From NCBI GenBank assembly GCA_040881995.1, contig JBBECD010000105.1, forward strand, positions 59,729-123,728: a stretch of 64,000 bases of DNA. The letters run 5' to 3'. The notes beneath the pieces are model-generated. The model saw only the letters and a program-made list of their open reading frames with translations, did no database searches and was not told the DNA's origin. The stretch comes from JAQCEJ01 sp040881995. GTDB taxonomy: Bacteria > Planctomycetota > Planctomycetia > Planctomycetales > Planctomycetaceae. Each line of letters opens with the position of its first letter. The stretch's first letter is position 1. Of the stretch, positions 1 through 9,557 are shown in pieces. The position numbers were made by a program, and so were the translations under genes.

Positions 1-2642
<2,642 letters not shown>

Positions 2643-2682
2643 TTCTCCCGTCGTGAAGCCGCCGAAAAGATGTCCCAAAACA

Positions 2683-2726
2683 TTTTTTCGGCGACGCCAA
2701 ATGAGTTCTCCGGAATCCGAAAAAAA
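2683..2726 (+). terminator. possible terminator/hairpin after ileS
   Basis: TTTTTTCGG at 2683-2691 is the inverse complement of CCGAAAAAA at 2717-2725, with a 25-base loop, 40 bases after the ileS stop. The arms are A/T-rich and the loop is long, so this is only a weak candidate transcript end. Confidence 0.25.
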
Positions 2727-2740
2727 GAGCCGCGCACGGA

Positions 2741-2770
2741 TTGATTTGCGGGTTAAAAGACCTGTACACT
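2741..2770 (+). promoter_or_regulatory. candidate sigma70-type promoter for the zinc-ribbon membrane protein
   Basis: TTGATT (2741-2746) and TACACT (2765-2770) are separated by 18 bases. Each hexamer matches four of six consensus positions. The start codon lies about 80 bases downstream. Prediction only. Confidence 0.25.
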
Positions 2771-2848
2771 ACCGTCATTCGTCGATTCCCAGTTCCCGTC
2801 CGTCAAGCGTCGTCTGTTTTCACGTCCCCGTCGTGGAGCACGATTATC

Positions 2849-3646
2849 ATGACCGAATCTCTATCGATCCAATGTCCGGCTTGTTCTGCTACTTTGAAAC
2901 TCAAAAACCGCGACGCGCTCGGTAAGCGTGCTCCCTGCCCCAAGTGCAAACAGCCGTTTGTGCTCGAATTGCCGGCTTCCGTAGCCGTCGCCGAGATCGT
3001 CGACGATTGGGAAGAGGATGAATTCGACGCGGCGGCGTCCGAACCTCAGCGGCCCAACGGCAGTACGGCGACCGACGAATTCGACGATCTGGATGACCTC
3101 GATTTCGACCGTTTGCCGAAAGCGACGAAAGCATCCGCCGTAAAAACGGCGCTCCCTCCCAAGAAGAAGAGCGTCTCGGCAGACAAACCTAAGAAAAAGA
3201 AAGCGAAGCGGGTTTACGAAGATCGAGAACCGGGAGGCATCGGCATGGCCGTCACCTTCGGTCTCATCGCCGGCGGTATCGGCGCCTTCATCTGGGGAGG
3301 CATCGGTTATTTCACCGGTTACGAAATCGGCTGGCTCGCCTGGGGGATCGGCGCAGCGTGTGGCGCCGCCGTCGGCGCGGGAAGCGGGGCGGTCGATGAA
3401 TTCGTCTCGGGAATGATCGCGGTCGTCTGTGCGCTGGGATCGATCGCTTTGGGCAAATATTTAATCGTCTACTTTCTGATGCAGAAACTCGTCGCCGAGT
3501 TCGGGGCCGAACTGGCCGACGTGCTGCAGGCCGATATCAGCATCCTCGAGGTCATGAAGATGACATTGGGCCCGTTCGACATCTTATGGGTGATTCTCGC
3601 GGCCGGTTCGGCATACAAATTGGGCTCAGGCAACGGCGGCGACTGA
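2849..3646 (+). CDS. zinc-ribbon, multi-pass membrane protein of unknown function
   Basis: 265 residues from ATG 2849; an earlier in-frame ATG at 2741 would put a poorly conserved-looking leader before the zinc ribbon and overlap the candidate promoter. Residues 9-33 hold two CPxC pairs (C9, C12, C30, C33), a probable zinc ribbon of the kind seen at the start of many planctomycete proteins. An acidic stretch (about 50-90) and a Lys-rich stretch (about 103-121) follow, then four likely membrane segments near 130-155, 160-180, 186-211 and 239-255, the first two very Gly-rich. No catalytic motif is visible. The ribbon is presumably cytoplasmic. Function unknown. Confidence 0.75.
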   Translation: MTESLSIQCPACSATLKLKNRDALGKRAPCPKCKQPFVLELPASVAVAEIVDDWEEDEFDAAASEPQRPNGSTATDEFDDLDDLDFDRLPKATKASAVKTALPPKKKSVSADKPKKKKAKRVYEDREPGGIGMAVTFGLIAGGIGAFIWGGIGYFTGYEIGWLAWGIGAACGAAVGAGSGAVDEFVSGMIAVVCALGSIALGKYLIVYFLMQKLVAEFGAELADVLQADISILEVMKMTLGPFDILWVILAAGSAYKLGSGNGGD

Positions 3647-3725
3647 TATAGGATCGTTAAAGCACAGGCTCGGCCTGCTTCGGTTCGGTTGTGAACGCCG
3701 CCCCGATTTCGTATTTTTGGCGATC

Positions 3726-4193
3726 ATGACCGAACCGCTGCTCAACGTCGTCCTGTACCGCCCCGATATTCCGCAGAACACCGGCAATATCGGGCGGACG
3801 TGCGTCGCCGTCGGGGCGAAGTTGTGGCTCGTCCGGCCGCTCGGCTTTAAGCTCGACGAAAAACATCTCCGCCGCGCGGGGATGGATTACTGGCAGCACC
3901 TCGACTGGGAAGCGGTCGACGACCTCGCCGAGATCGAACAGAAAATTCCCGGCCGGACCTGGTGGTGTGTCACCAAATTCGGCACCCGCATGGTCTGGGA
4001 GGCGGCGTTCTCTCCCGGTGACGTCCTCCTCTTCGGCAGCGAAACCACCGGCCTGCCGCGCTCCCTACTCGACCAGCAACCGAGCCGCAATTTGAAACTC
4101 CCCATGCGCGAAGTCGTCCGCAGCTTGAATCTCGCGAGCACTGTGAACACCGTCGTGTACGAAGCGGTGCGACAGTTCGGCGGACTGGAGTGA
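3726..4193 (+). CDS. trmL: tRNA (cytidine/uridine-2'-O-)-methyltransferase TrmL (SPOUT family)
   Basis: Methylates the 2'-O of the wobble base (position 34) of certain leucine tRNAs using S-adenosylmethionine. The 155-residue length from ATG 3726 matches the usual size of about 157; a TTG at 3717 in frame is less likely. SPOUT signatures are clear: PQNTGNIGRTC near the N-terminus, LFGSETTGLP in the middle, and a C-terminal knot region with RSLNLASTVNTVVYEAVR. It is a single-domain enzyme, unlike the larger SpoU/TrmH members. It converges on hemB; the two 3' ends are separated by a palindromic low-complexity repeat. Confidence 0.93.
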   Translation: MTEPLLNVVLYRPDIPQNTGNIGRTCVAVGAKLWLVRPLGFKLDEKHLRRAGMDYWQHLDWEAVDDLAEIEQKIPGRTWWCVTKFGTRMVWEAAFSPGDVLLFGSETTGLPRSLLDQQPSRNLKLPMREVVRSLNLASTVNTVVYEAVRQFGGLE

Positions 4194-4207
4194 CGGCTAT
4201 GCCGTCA

Positions 4208-4329
4208 CGATCGGGAGATCGGGAGATAGGGAGATCGGGAGATAGGGAGATCGGGAGATAGGGAGATCGGGAGAGAAGATGTTGGCGTCTCACTCCCTAT
4301 CCCCCTATCCCCCGATCTCCCTATCCCTG
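4208..4329. repeat. short-word inverted repeat between trmL and hemB
   Basis: The left half (4208-4275) is a run of 8-base words alternating GGGAGATC and GGGAGATA. The right half (4292-4329) is the inverse complement with the same words (CTCCCTAT, CCCGATCT). Together they can fold into one long hairpin between two convergent genes, and the right half contains the hemB stop codon. There is no T-run, so this is not a classical terminator, though it could act as a transcript end or mRNA stabiliser. Related copies are at 5347-5432, 56948-57044 and 57624-57695. Confidence 0.8.
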
Positions 4330-5334
4330 CTTCAGCCGGCGGGCGACGTCGACGGCAAAATACGTCAACACGCCGTCGGCTCCGGCGCGCTTAAACGCCA
4401 GCAGGCTTTCCATCATCACCTTGTCGCGGTCGAGCCAGCCTCGTTCGGCGGCGGCGGTCAGCATCGCGTATTCGCCGCTCACCTGATAGGCGAACGTCGG
4501 CACGCCGAACGTCTGCTTGACCCGCGTGACGATGTCGAGATATGGCATGCCCGGCTTGACCATCACCATGTCGGCCCCCTCGGCGATGTCGAGGGCCACT
4601 TCGCGCATCGCCTCGTCGCCGTTGGCCGGGTTCATCTGATACGTCCGCTTGTCGCCGGTCCCTAAATTTGATGACGAACCGACGGCGTCGCGAAACGGAC
4701 CGTAAAACGCCGACGCATATTTCGCCGCGTACGCCATGATCTGCACGTCGGCGTGGTTCGACAGATCGAGGGCCTGGCGAATCGCACCGATCCGTCCATC
4801 CATCATGTCCGACGGCGCGATGATGTCGCAACCCGCTTCGGCCTGCACGATCGCCTGTCGGCACAGGACGTCGACCGATTCATCGTTGACGACATAGCCG
4901 TCGCGCACCAAGCCGTCCTGACCGTGACTGGTATACGGGTCGAGCGCGACGTCGCACATCACGCCGATGTTCGGGACATTCTTCTTGATGGCCCGCACCG
5001 CGCGGCAAACAAGATTTTCGGAATTGAGCGCTTCGCTGCCGTCGGCGTCCTTCAGCGACGGATCGGTCGCGGGAAATAACGCCACGGCCGGAATGCCCAG
5101 TTCCGCAGCACCGACAACGGCTTCGACCAATAGATCGATCGACAACCGTTCGACGCCCGGCATCGATGCAATCGGCGTTCGCGCCTTCGTCCCCTCCTGC
5201 ACAAACACCGGCCAGATCAAATCATCAACGGTAAGCTGATGCTCGGCCACCAGCCGCCGCGCCCAGTCGTGCCGCCGCAGCCGTCGCATGCGCGTGTGAG
5301 GAAATCGTCCGGAGAAGTTTGTAAAGTCGGTCAT
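4321..5334 (-). CDS. hemB: porphobilinogen synthase (delta-aminolevulinate dehydratase)
   Basis: Condenses two 5-aminolevulinate molecules to porphobilinogen in tetrapyrrole synthesis. 337 residues from ATG 5334, the usual family length; the frame runs further upstream only through the neighbouring repeat. Both Schiff-base lysine regions are present (YAAKYASAFYGPFRDA and VKPGMPYLDIV). The metal region reads DVALDPYTSHGQDG, as in the Mg-type enzymes of Pseudomonas, rather than the cysteine-rich zinc-type motif, so catalytic zinc is probably not used (inference from family knowledge). The stop codon lies inside the 4208-4329 repeat. The gene is flanked by repeats on both sides and looks monocistronic. 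Confidence 0.96.
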   Translation of the reverse strand: MTDFTNFSGRFPHTRMRRLRRHDWARRLVAEHQLTVDDLIWPVFVQEGTKARTPIASMPGVERLSIDLLVEAVVGAAELGIPAVALFPATDPSLKDADGSEALNSENLVCRAVRAIKKNVPNIGVMCDVALDPYTSHGQDGLVRDGYVVNDESVDVLCRQAIVQAEAGCDIIAPSDMMDGRIGAIRQALDLSNHADVQIMAYAAKYASAFYGPFRDAVGSSSNLGTGDKRTYQMNPANGDEAMREVALDIAEGADMVMVKPGMPYLDIVTRVKQTFGVPTFAYQVSGEYAMLTAAAERGWLDRDKVMMESLLAFKRAGADGVLTYFAVDVARRLKQG

Positions 5335-5346
5335 ACTGTTCTTATC

Positions 5347-5432
5347 GAGATAGGGAGATAGGGGGATAGGGAGATGGGGAGCAGGCATTGGTGAAAGTCT
5401 CCCCATCGCCCGATCTCCCCATCCCCCTATCT
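5347..5432. repeat. short-word inverted repeat upstream of hemB
   Basis: GAGATAGGGAGATAGG-type words at 5347-5381 face their inverse complement (CTCCCCATCGCCCGATCTCC and so on) at 5398-5432. The element lies between the hemB start and the end of the sugar dehydrogenase gene, both on the minus strand. It belongs to the same family as 4208-4329. Confidence 0.8.
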
Positions 5433-5436
5433 GTCT

Positions 5437-7722
5437 TCATTCAGACGTCGGCGTCAACTGGTCGATCCATTGGCGGATCAACTCCACTGCGGGTACGTCG
5501 ATCACGTTCGAGGCGATGTGCGGCATGCGGCCTTGACCGAGACGCGTCATGCGGTGAAAGATCATCGAGCGCGACGCATCGCCGGGGACGAGCAGCCGCG
5601 GGTCGCTCAGTTCGAACGCTCCTTGTCCGGGGCGAACGTCGAGCGTGCCGGTCTCGGCGAGGGGCAGCGTCGAGAGCAACTGGAATTCGGCGTTGCCCCC
5701 TCCCCATTTGCGATGACAGTGCGAGCAGTTCGCATGAAGATACGACCGAGCCCGCTTATTGACATCCTGCGTTTCGTCGTGGTAGTCCGCGAGTTTCGGC
5801 AATTCCTCAGGCGGCGTCGCAAGTTTTTCGGTGAACAGATTCAGATGATCGAACGTCGCCAGTTGATTGGCGAGATAACCGCCGTAATTGTGATCTTTAT
5901 TCATCTGCAGCGTGCTCACGCCGAGCACGTATTTCGCCGCCATCGTATGGCACAAGGTGCATTCCGCCCGGCTGGGGAAATGCCAGACCTGTTCGCGCTT
6001 TCCGCCGGGAGCTTTTGAATCGGCAATCGTGTACGTGCGGTCCTCGCCTTGCGTCTTCACCAACTCGGCGTCGGTTTGTTCGTCGTTCCAGAGGTAGGTG
6101 TAACCGTTCCAGACCTGGTTGCCGTATTCGTCGTCGTTGCCGGGAAGCCGTTCGTGATGCAGAATTCGCGTTTCCAGCCGCTTGCGCGATTGCGGATTGC
6201 CCGCTTCCATTTCCAGCGAAAACGTCTTTACGAGCACGGTGCCATCGGGGAACCGCCACCCCGGCACCGATCCCGGGGCGGGCTGCGGATACGTCACCAC
6301 ATCGAATTCGATTTGCGATTCACCCGGCAGCGCAAGGAATCGTTCTTTATGCGCCCCGTCCGACCAGAGCTGCGCGTTAACCGAGTACGGAATCACTCCC
6401 GGTTGCGGTTCATGTTTTTTCGTCGAGGCGAACAGCCCCGTTTCGCTCAACTTGCGCGGGAAGTTCTTCGTCGTGTCGGCCTGCGGCGGCCGTTTCTTCA
6501 ATTGATGAATCAGCCCCCCCGGAAAATCGAGCAGATAAATTTCGCCGGCGGGATCCTGGCCGAAACCGACGATGCGATAATTCGTATCGGTCAACTCGCG
6601 ATGTTCGACAACTTTTTTCTGCTGCAGATCGTACTTCAGCCCCCAGACGCGGCCGGTATCGTAGTCGCCATAGATGTAGGTTCCCTCCAGTTCGGGCATC
6701 CGCTTGCCGTGATACACGAACCCGCCGGTGATCGAACGGAAGTCCGAGTGCGGATGTTCAACAATCGGCGGAATAAACGGCGTCGGTCCTTTCGGACGCT
6801 CGGGACGGAAGGGATGCTTGCCTTCCATCACGCCCCAGCCATAGTTGCCCCCCTTTTCGATGATGTAAACCATCTCCCACAAATCCTGGCCGACTTCACA
6901 TGCCCAGAACGTGTCGGTTTTGGAGTCGAAGCTGTACTTCCAGACCTGACGATGGCCGTACGAATAAATCTCGGGACGAGCCCCCGCCGTGTCGATGAAC
7001 GGGTTATCCGCGGGAATGCCGTAGTTCTGTCCCTCAACGGGATTGTCGACGTCGATGCGCAATATCGCCCCGAGCAAATCCGACAGATCTTGCCCGGTGA
7101 GCAGACCGTCGGCGATGCCGCTGCCGTCCCCGGTCGCGAGATACAAATACCCGTCGGGGCCGAAGCGGAGGCAGCCGCCGTTGTGTCCCCCCGAGGGCCA
7201 TTCGAGCAGAATCGTTTCGGATGACACGTCGGCGGTCGGCGGATCGTGTTTCGTCACCTGAAATCGCGACAGCCGCGAACCTTTCGGTTGTTCGACCGTC
7301 GGGTCGAGAATGTACGTGACGTAAAAGTAACCGTTCTCTGCGAACTGCGGATGAAACGCCAGCCCGTACGTCGTCTTCCCCAAATCGAGCACCGTATGCG
7401 ACTCGCTGATTTTCGGGTCGTTGACGAAGGTGAGAATCTTCCCCGGCCGCTCGGCGATCGCCAGCCGATTCGACCCCGGCACGACCGCCATTTCGAGCGG
7501 TTCGAAGAATTTCAGTTTCGAGAAAGCAATCTCGGTGACATACGGCGACGGCGGGTCGGGAGTGCCGACGACTTTGGAAGTCGTCCACGGAATGCGTTTG
7601 TCGATGCCGAATTCTTTTCGGGCCTGGGCTTTGGAACTCGCCTGTTGAGCCGCGGCATGGCCGGCGAGATTGAGAGCGATGACGGTGCATAACAATCCAA
7701 GCTGGGTCATTCTGTGAGACAT
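5437..7722 (-). CDS. secreted PQQ-type sugar dehydrogenase fused to a diheme cytochrome domain
   Basis: A 761-residue exported protein. Residues 1-25 form a signal peptide ending near GHAAAQ. Residues from about 45 to 395 match the six-bladed propeller of glucose/sorbosone dehydrogenases (PGSNRLAIAERPGKILTF, GGHNGGCLRFGPDGYLYLATGDG, YSYGHRQ). The C-terminal third has two c-type heme sites, CTLCH (about residue 589) and CSHCH (about 667), in a context like SO2930-type diheme cytochromes. It probably oxidises a sugar or alcohol in the periplasm and passes electrons through the hemes; cofactor and substrate are inferred from the family. It is transcribed away from the formate dehydrogenase genes. 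Confidence 0.85.
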   Translation of the reverse strand: MSHRMTQLGLLCTVIALNLAGHAAAQQASSKAQARKEFGIDKRIPWTTSKVVGTPDPPSPYVTEIAFSKLKFFEPLEMAVVPGSNRLAIAERPGKILTFVNDPKISESHTVLDLGKTTYGLAFHPQFAENGYFYVTYILDPTVEQPKGSRLSRFQVTKHDPPTADVSSETILLEWPSGGHNGGCLRFGPDGYLYLATGDGSGIADGLLTGQDLSDLLGAILRIDVDNPVEGQNYGIPADNPFIDTAGARPEIYSYGHRQVWKYSFDSKTDTFWACEVGQDLWEMVYIIEKGGNYGWGVMEGKHPFRPERPKGPTPFIPPIVEHPHSDFRSITGGFVYHGKRMPELEGTYIYGDYDTGRVWGLKYDLQQKKVVEHRELTDTNYRIVGFGQDPAGEIYLLDFPGGLIHQLKKRPPQADTTKNFPRKLSETGLFASTKKHEPQPGVIPYSVNAQLWSDGAHKERFLALPGESQIEFDVVTYPQPAPGSVPGWRFPDGTVLVKTFSLEMEAGNPQSRKRLETRILHHERLPGNDDEYGNQVWNGYTYLWNDEQTDAELVKTQGEDRTYTIADSKAPGGKREQVWHFPSRAECTLCHTMAAKYVLGVSTLQMNKDHNYGGYLANQLATFDHLNLFTEKLATPPEELPKLADYHDETQDVNKRARSYLHANCSHCHRKWGGGNAEFQLLSTLPLAETGTLDVRPGQGAFELSDPRLLVPGDASRSMIFHRMTRLGQGRMPHIASNVIDVPAVELIRQWIDQLTPTSE

Positions 7723-7929
7723 GTTGGTCCCTCATGAAATGGATGCTGCGAAAGATCGCGATTCGATATGACTGACCGGGACGCCGCGCATGTCGCGACG
7801 TTCCCGCACCTCCCATCATGACAAACTCGGCGACGGCGGAAAAGTCTCGCGAGGCCGAACTTGCGCTGACGATCCCGAACCGATTCGTTATCTTATCCGA
7901 TAGACAATGTTGACACACCGAGAGAAAGG
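7723..7929. promoter_or_regulatory. divergent intergenic region, sugar dehydrogenase / formate dehydrogenase
   Basis: About 200 bases between divergent start codons must hold both promoters. A short inverted repeat TATC-TTATCC-GATA lies about 30 bases before the formate dehydrogenase start. I see no confident -35/-10 pair. Confidence 0.3.
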
Positions 7930-9540
7930 GTGCCTGTGAAACTGCTGCGAGCGATGTCGGAACGGCAACATGCCCACGGTTACCTCAGCAACGACACGCT
8001 GCGCGAGCTGGCGAAAGAGTTTCGCGTGCCGCTCTATCGGCTCGAAGGGCTTGTCAGTTTTTATCCGCATTTTCGGCGTTCGCCGCCGCCGCAGAGAGTG
8101 ATTCAGGTCTGCCGCGACGTCGTCTGTCGTTTGGCAGGCCGCGAGGCGGGGATGACGGAACTATTGGCACGGGCGAAAGATGATCCCACCGTCGCCATCG
8201 AAGAAGTCTCGTGCATCGGACGCTGCGACGCCGCCCCGGCGGTCGCCGTCAACGAACTTCCGCTCGCGCCGCGGACGTTGAATGACGTTGAGAGCTGGTG
8301 GAGTGAATTGCCCCCCTCCGATCGCGTCAACTTCCCAAAAATATTTCGCTCCGATCCTTATCCCCTCGAAGAAGAGCGTTATGGCACGGTGCGACAACTG
8401 ATCGCCGACGGCGGCGACGTTCGAGCGGCATGTGTCGAACGGCTGACGGCCTGCAAACTGCGCGGCATGGGGGGGGCCGGGTTCCCCACCGGACAGAAGT
8501 GGGAAATGGTCGCCCGCGAAACGGCATCGCCGAAGTACGTCGTCTGCAACGCCGACGAGAGCGAACCGGGTACGTTTAAGGATCGAGAAATTCTCTCGCA
8601 GCTGCCGCATCTCGTCATCGAAGGCATGCTGCTCGCGGGACTGACGGTCGGAGCAGAGCAGGGGATCATTTATCTGCGGCACGAATATCTGCCGGAAAAA
8701 GAATCGATCGACGCCGCACTCGAACACGCCCGCCAACAAAAAATCCTCGGCGACAACGCCGCCGGATCGGGTCGGAAATTCGACATCGAGGTCTTCGTCT
8801 CGCCGGGGGGTTACATTCTCGGTGAAGAGACGGCGTTGTTGCAGGCGCTCGAAGACGAGCGCGGCGAGCCGCGGATCAAGCCGCCGTATCCGGGAACGTA
8901 TGGACTGTGGGGCAAGCCGACGCTGATCAATAACGTCGAGACGTTCGCGCTGGCGGTGCCGATCATTCATCACGGAGCCGAGTGGTGGAACAAGCAAGGG
9001 GTTCGCGGGTCGGCGGGACTGAAGTTCGTCTCGATCTCGGGCGACGTCGTGCGGCCCGGCCCTTATGAAATTCCGCTCGGCACGACGGTCCGCGAACTGA
9101 TCGAACTCGCCGGCGGCATGAAGGACGGAAAAAAACTGCTCGCCTTTCTGCCCGGCGGAGCAAGTTCGAATTTTCTCCCCGCCGAGAAAGTCGACACGCC
9201 GCTCGATTTCGATGCGATGAAAGCCGCGGGGAGCATGTTGGGAACCGGCGCGGTGATCGTGATGGCCGAAGGACGCGACTTGTGGTCGCTGGCAGTCAAT
9301 CTCGTCGAGTTCTTCCGCAACGAATCGTGCGGCAAATGCGTTCCCTGCCGATTGGGGAGCGAACAAGCCGTTCAAATTCTGAATGGGATTTCGCAAAAGA
9401 CCCGCCCGGCGAGCGACCTCGCCATCGTCCGCGAACTCGCCCCGGCGCTCGAACAGACGTCGATCTGCGGACTGGGTCAGGTCGCGCTCGTGCCGATCAT
9501 GTCGTTACTGAAACATTTTCCGGACGTCGTGCCCGGATGA
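7930..9540 (+). CDS. fdsB: NAD-dependent formate dehydrogenase, fused gamma-beta (FdsG-FdsB / NuoE-NuoF-like) subunit
   Basis: Diaphorase part of a soluble formate dehydrogenase: takes electrons from the alpha subunit and reduces NAD+ through FMN. Residues 1-120 are NuoE-like with a [2Fe-2S] site C61-x4-C66 and C95-x3-C99. Residues from about 140 are NuoF-like: FMN/NADH site RGMGGAGFPTGQKW and CNADESEPGTFKDR, and a [4Fe-4S] site C467, C470, C473, C513. In proteobacterial fds operons these are two separate proteins, so this is a fusion. The start is GTG 7930 or GTG 7936; the latter has better spacing from GAGAAAGG. The stop overlaps an ATGA just before the alpha subunit. A NAD-reducing hydrogenase subunit is the main alternative, but the next gene argues for formate. 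Confidence 0.88.
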   Translation: MPVKLLRAMSERQHAHGYLSNDTLRELAKEFRVPLYRLEGLVSFYPHFRRSPPPQRVIQVCRDVVCRLAGREAGMTELLARAKDDPTVAIEEVSCIGRCDAAPAVAVNELPLAPRTLNDVESWWSELPPSDRVNFPKIFRSDPYPLEEERYGTVRQLIADGGDVRAACVERLTACKLRGMGGAGFPTGQKWEMVARETASPKYVVCNADESEPGTFKDREILSQLPHLVIEGMLLAGLTVGAEQGIIYLRHEYLPEKESIDAALEHARQQKILGDNAAGSGRKFDIEVFVSPGGYILGEETALLQALEDERGEPRIKPPYPGTYGLWGKPTLINNVETFALAVPIIHHGAEWWNKQGVRGSAGLKFVSISGDVVRPGPYEIPLGTTVRELIELAGGMKDGKKLLAFLPGGASSNFLPAEKVDTPLDFDAMKAAGSMLGTGAVIVMAEGRDLWSLAVNLVEFFRNESCGKCVPCRLGSEQAVQILNGISQKTRPASDLAIVRELAPALEQTSICGLGQVALVPIMSLLKHFPDVVPG

Positions 9541-9557
9541 TCCGACGAGGAATTTCG

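Noticed and set aside
4208..4329. Tandem repeat read as a minisatellite or CRISPR-like array
   Set aside because: Words are only 8 bases and are followed by their inverse complement; better described as a palindromic word repeat.
6049..7224. Plus-strand open frame of 391 codons inside the sugar dehydrogenase gene
   Set aside because: Antisense to a clearly conserved coding sequence; composition is that of a GC shadow.
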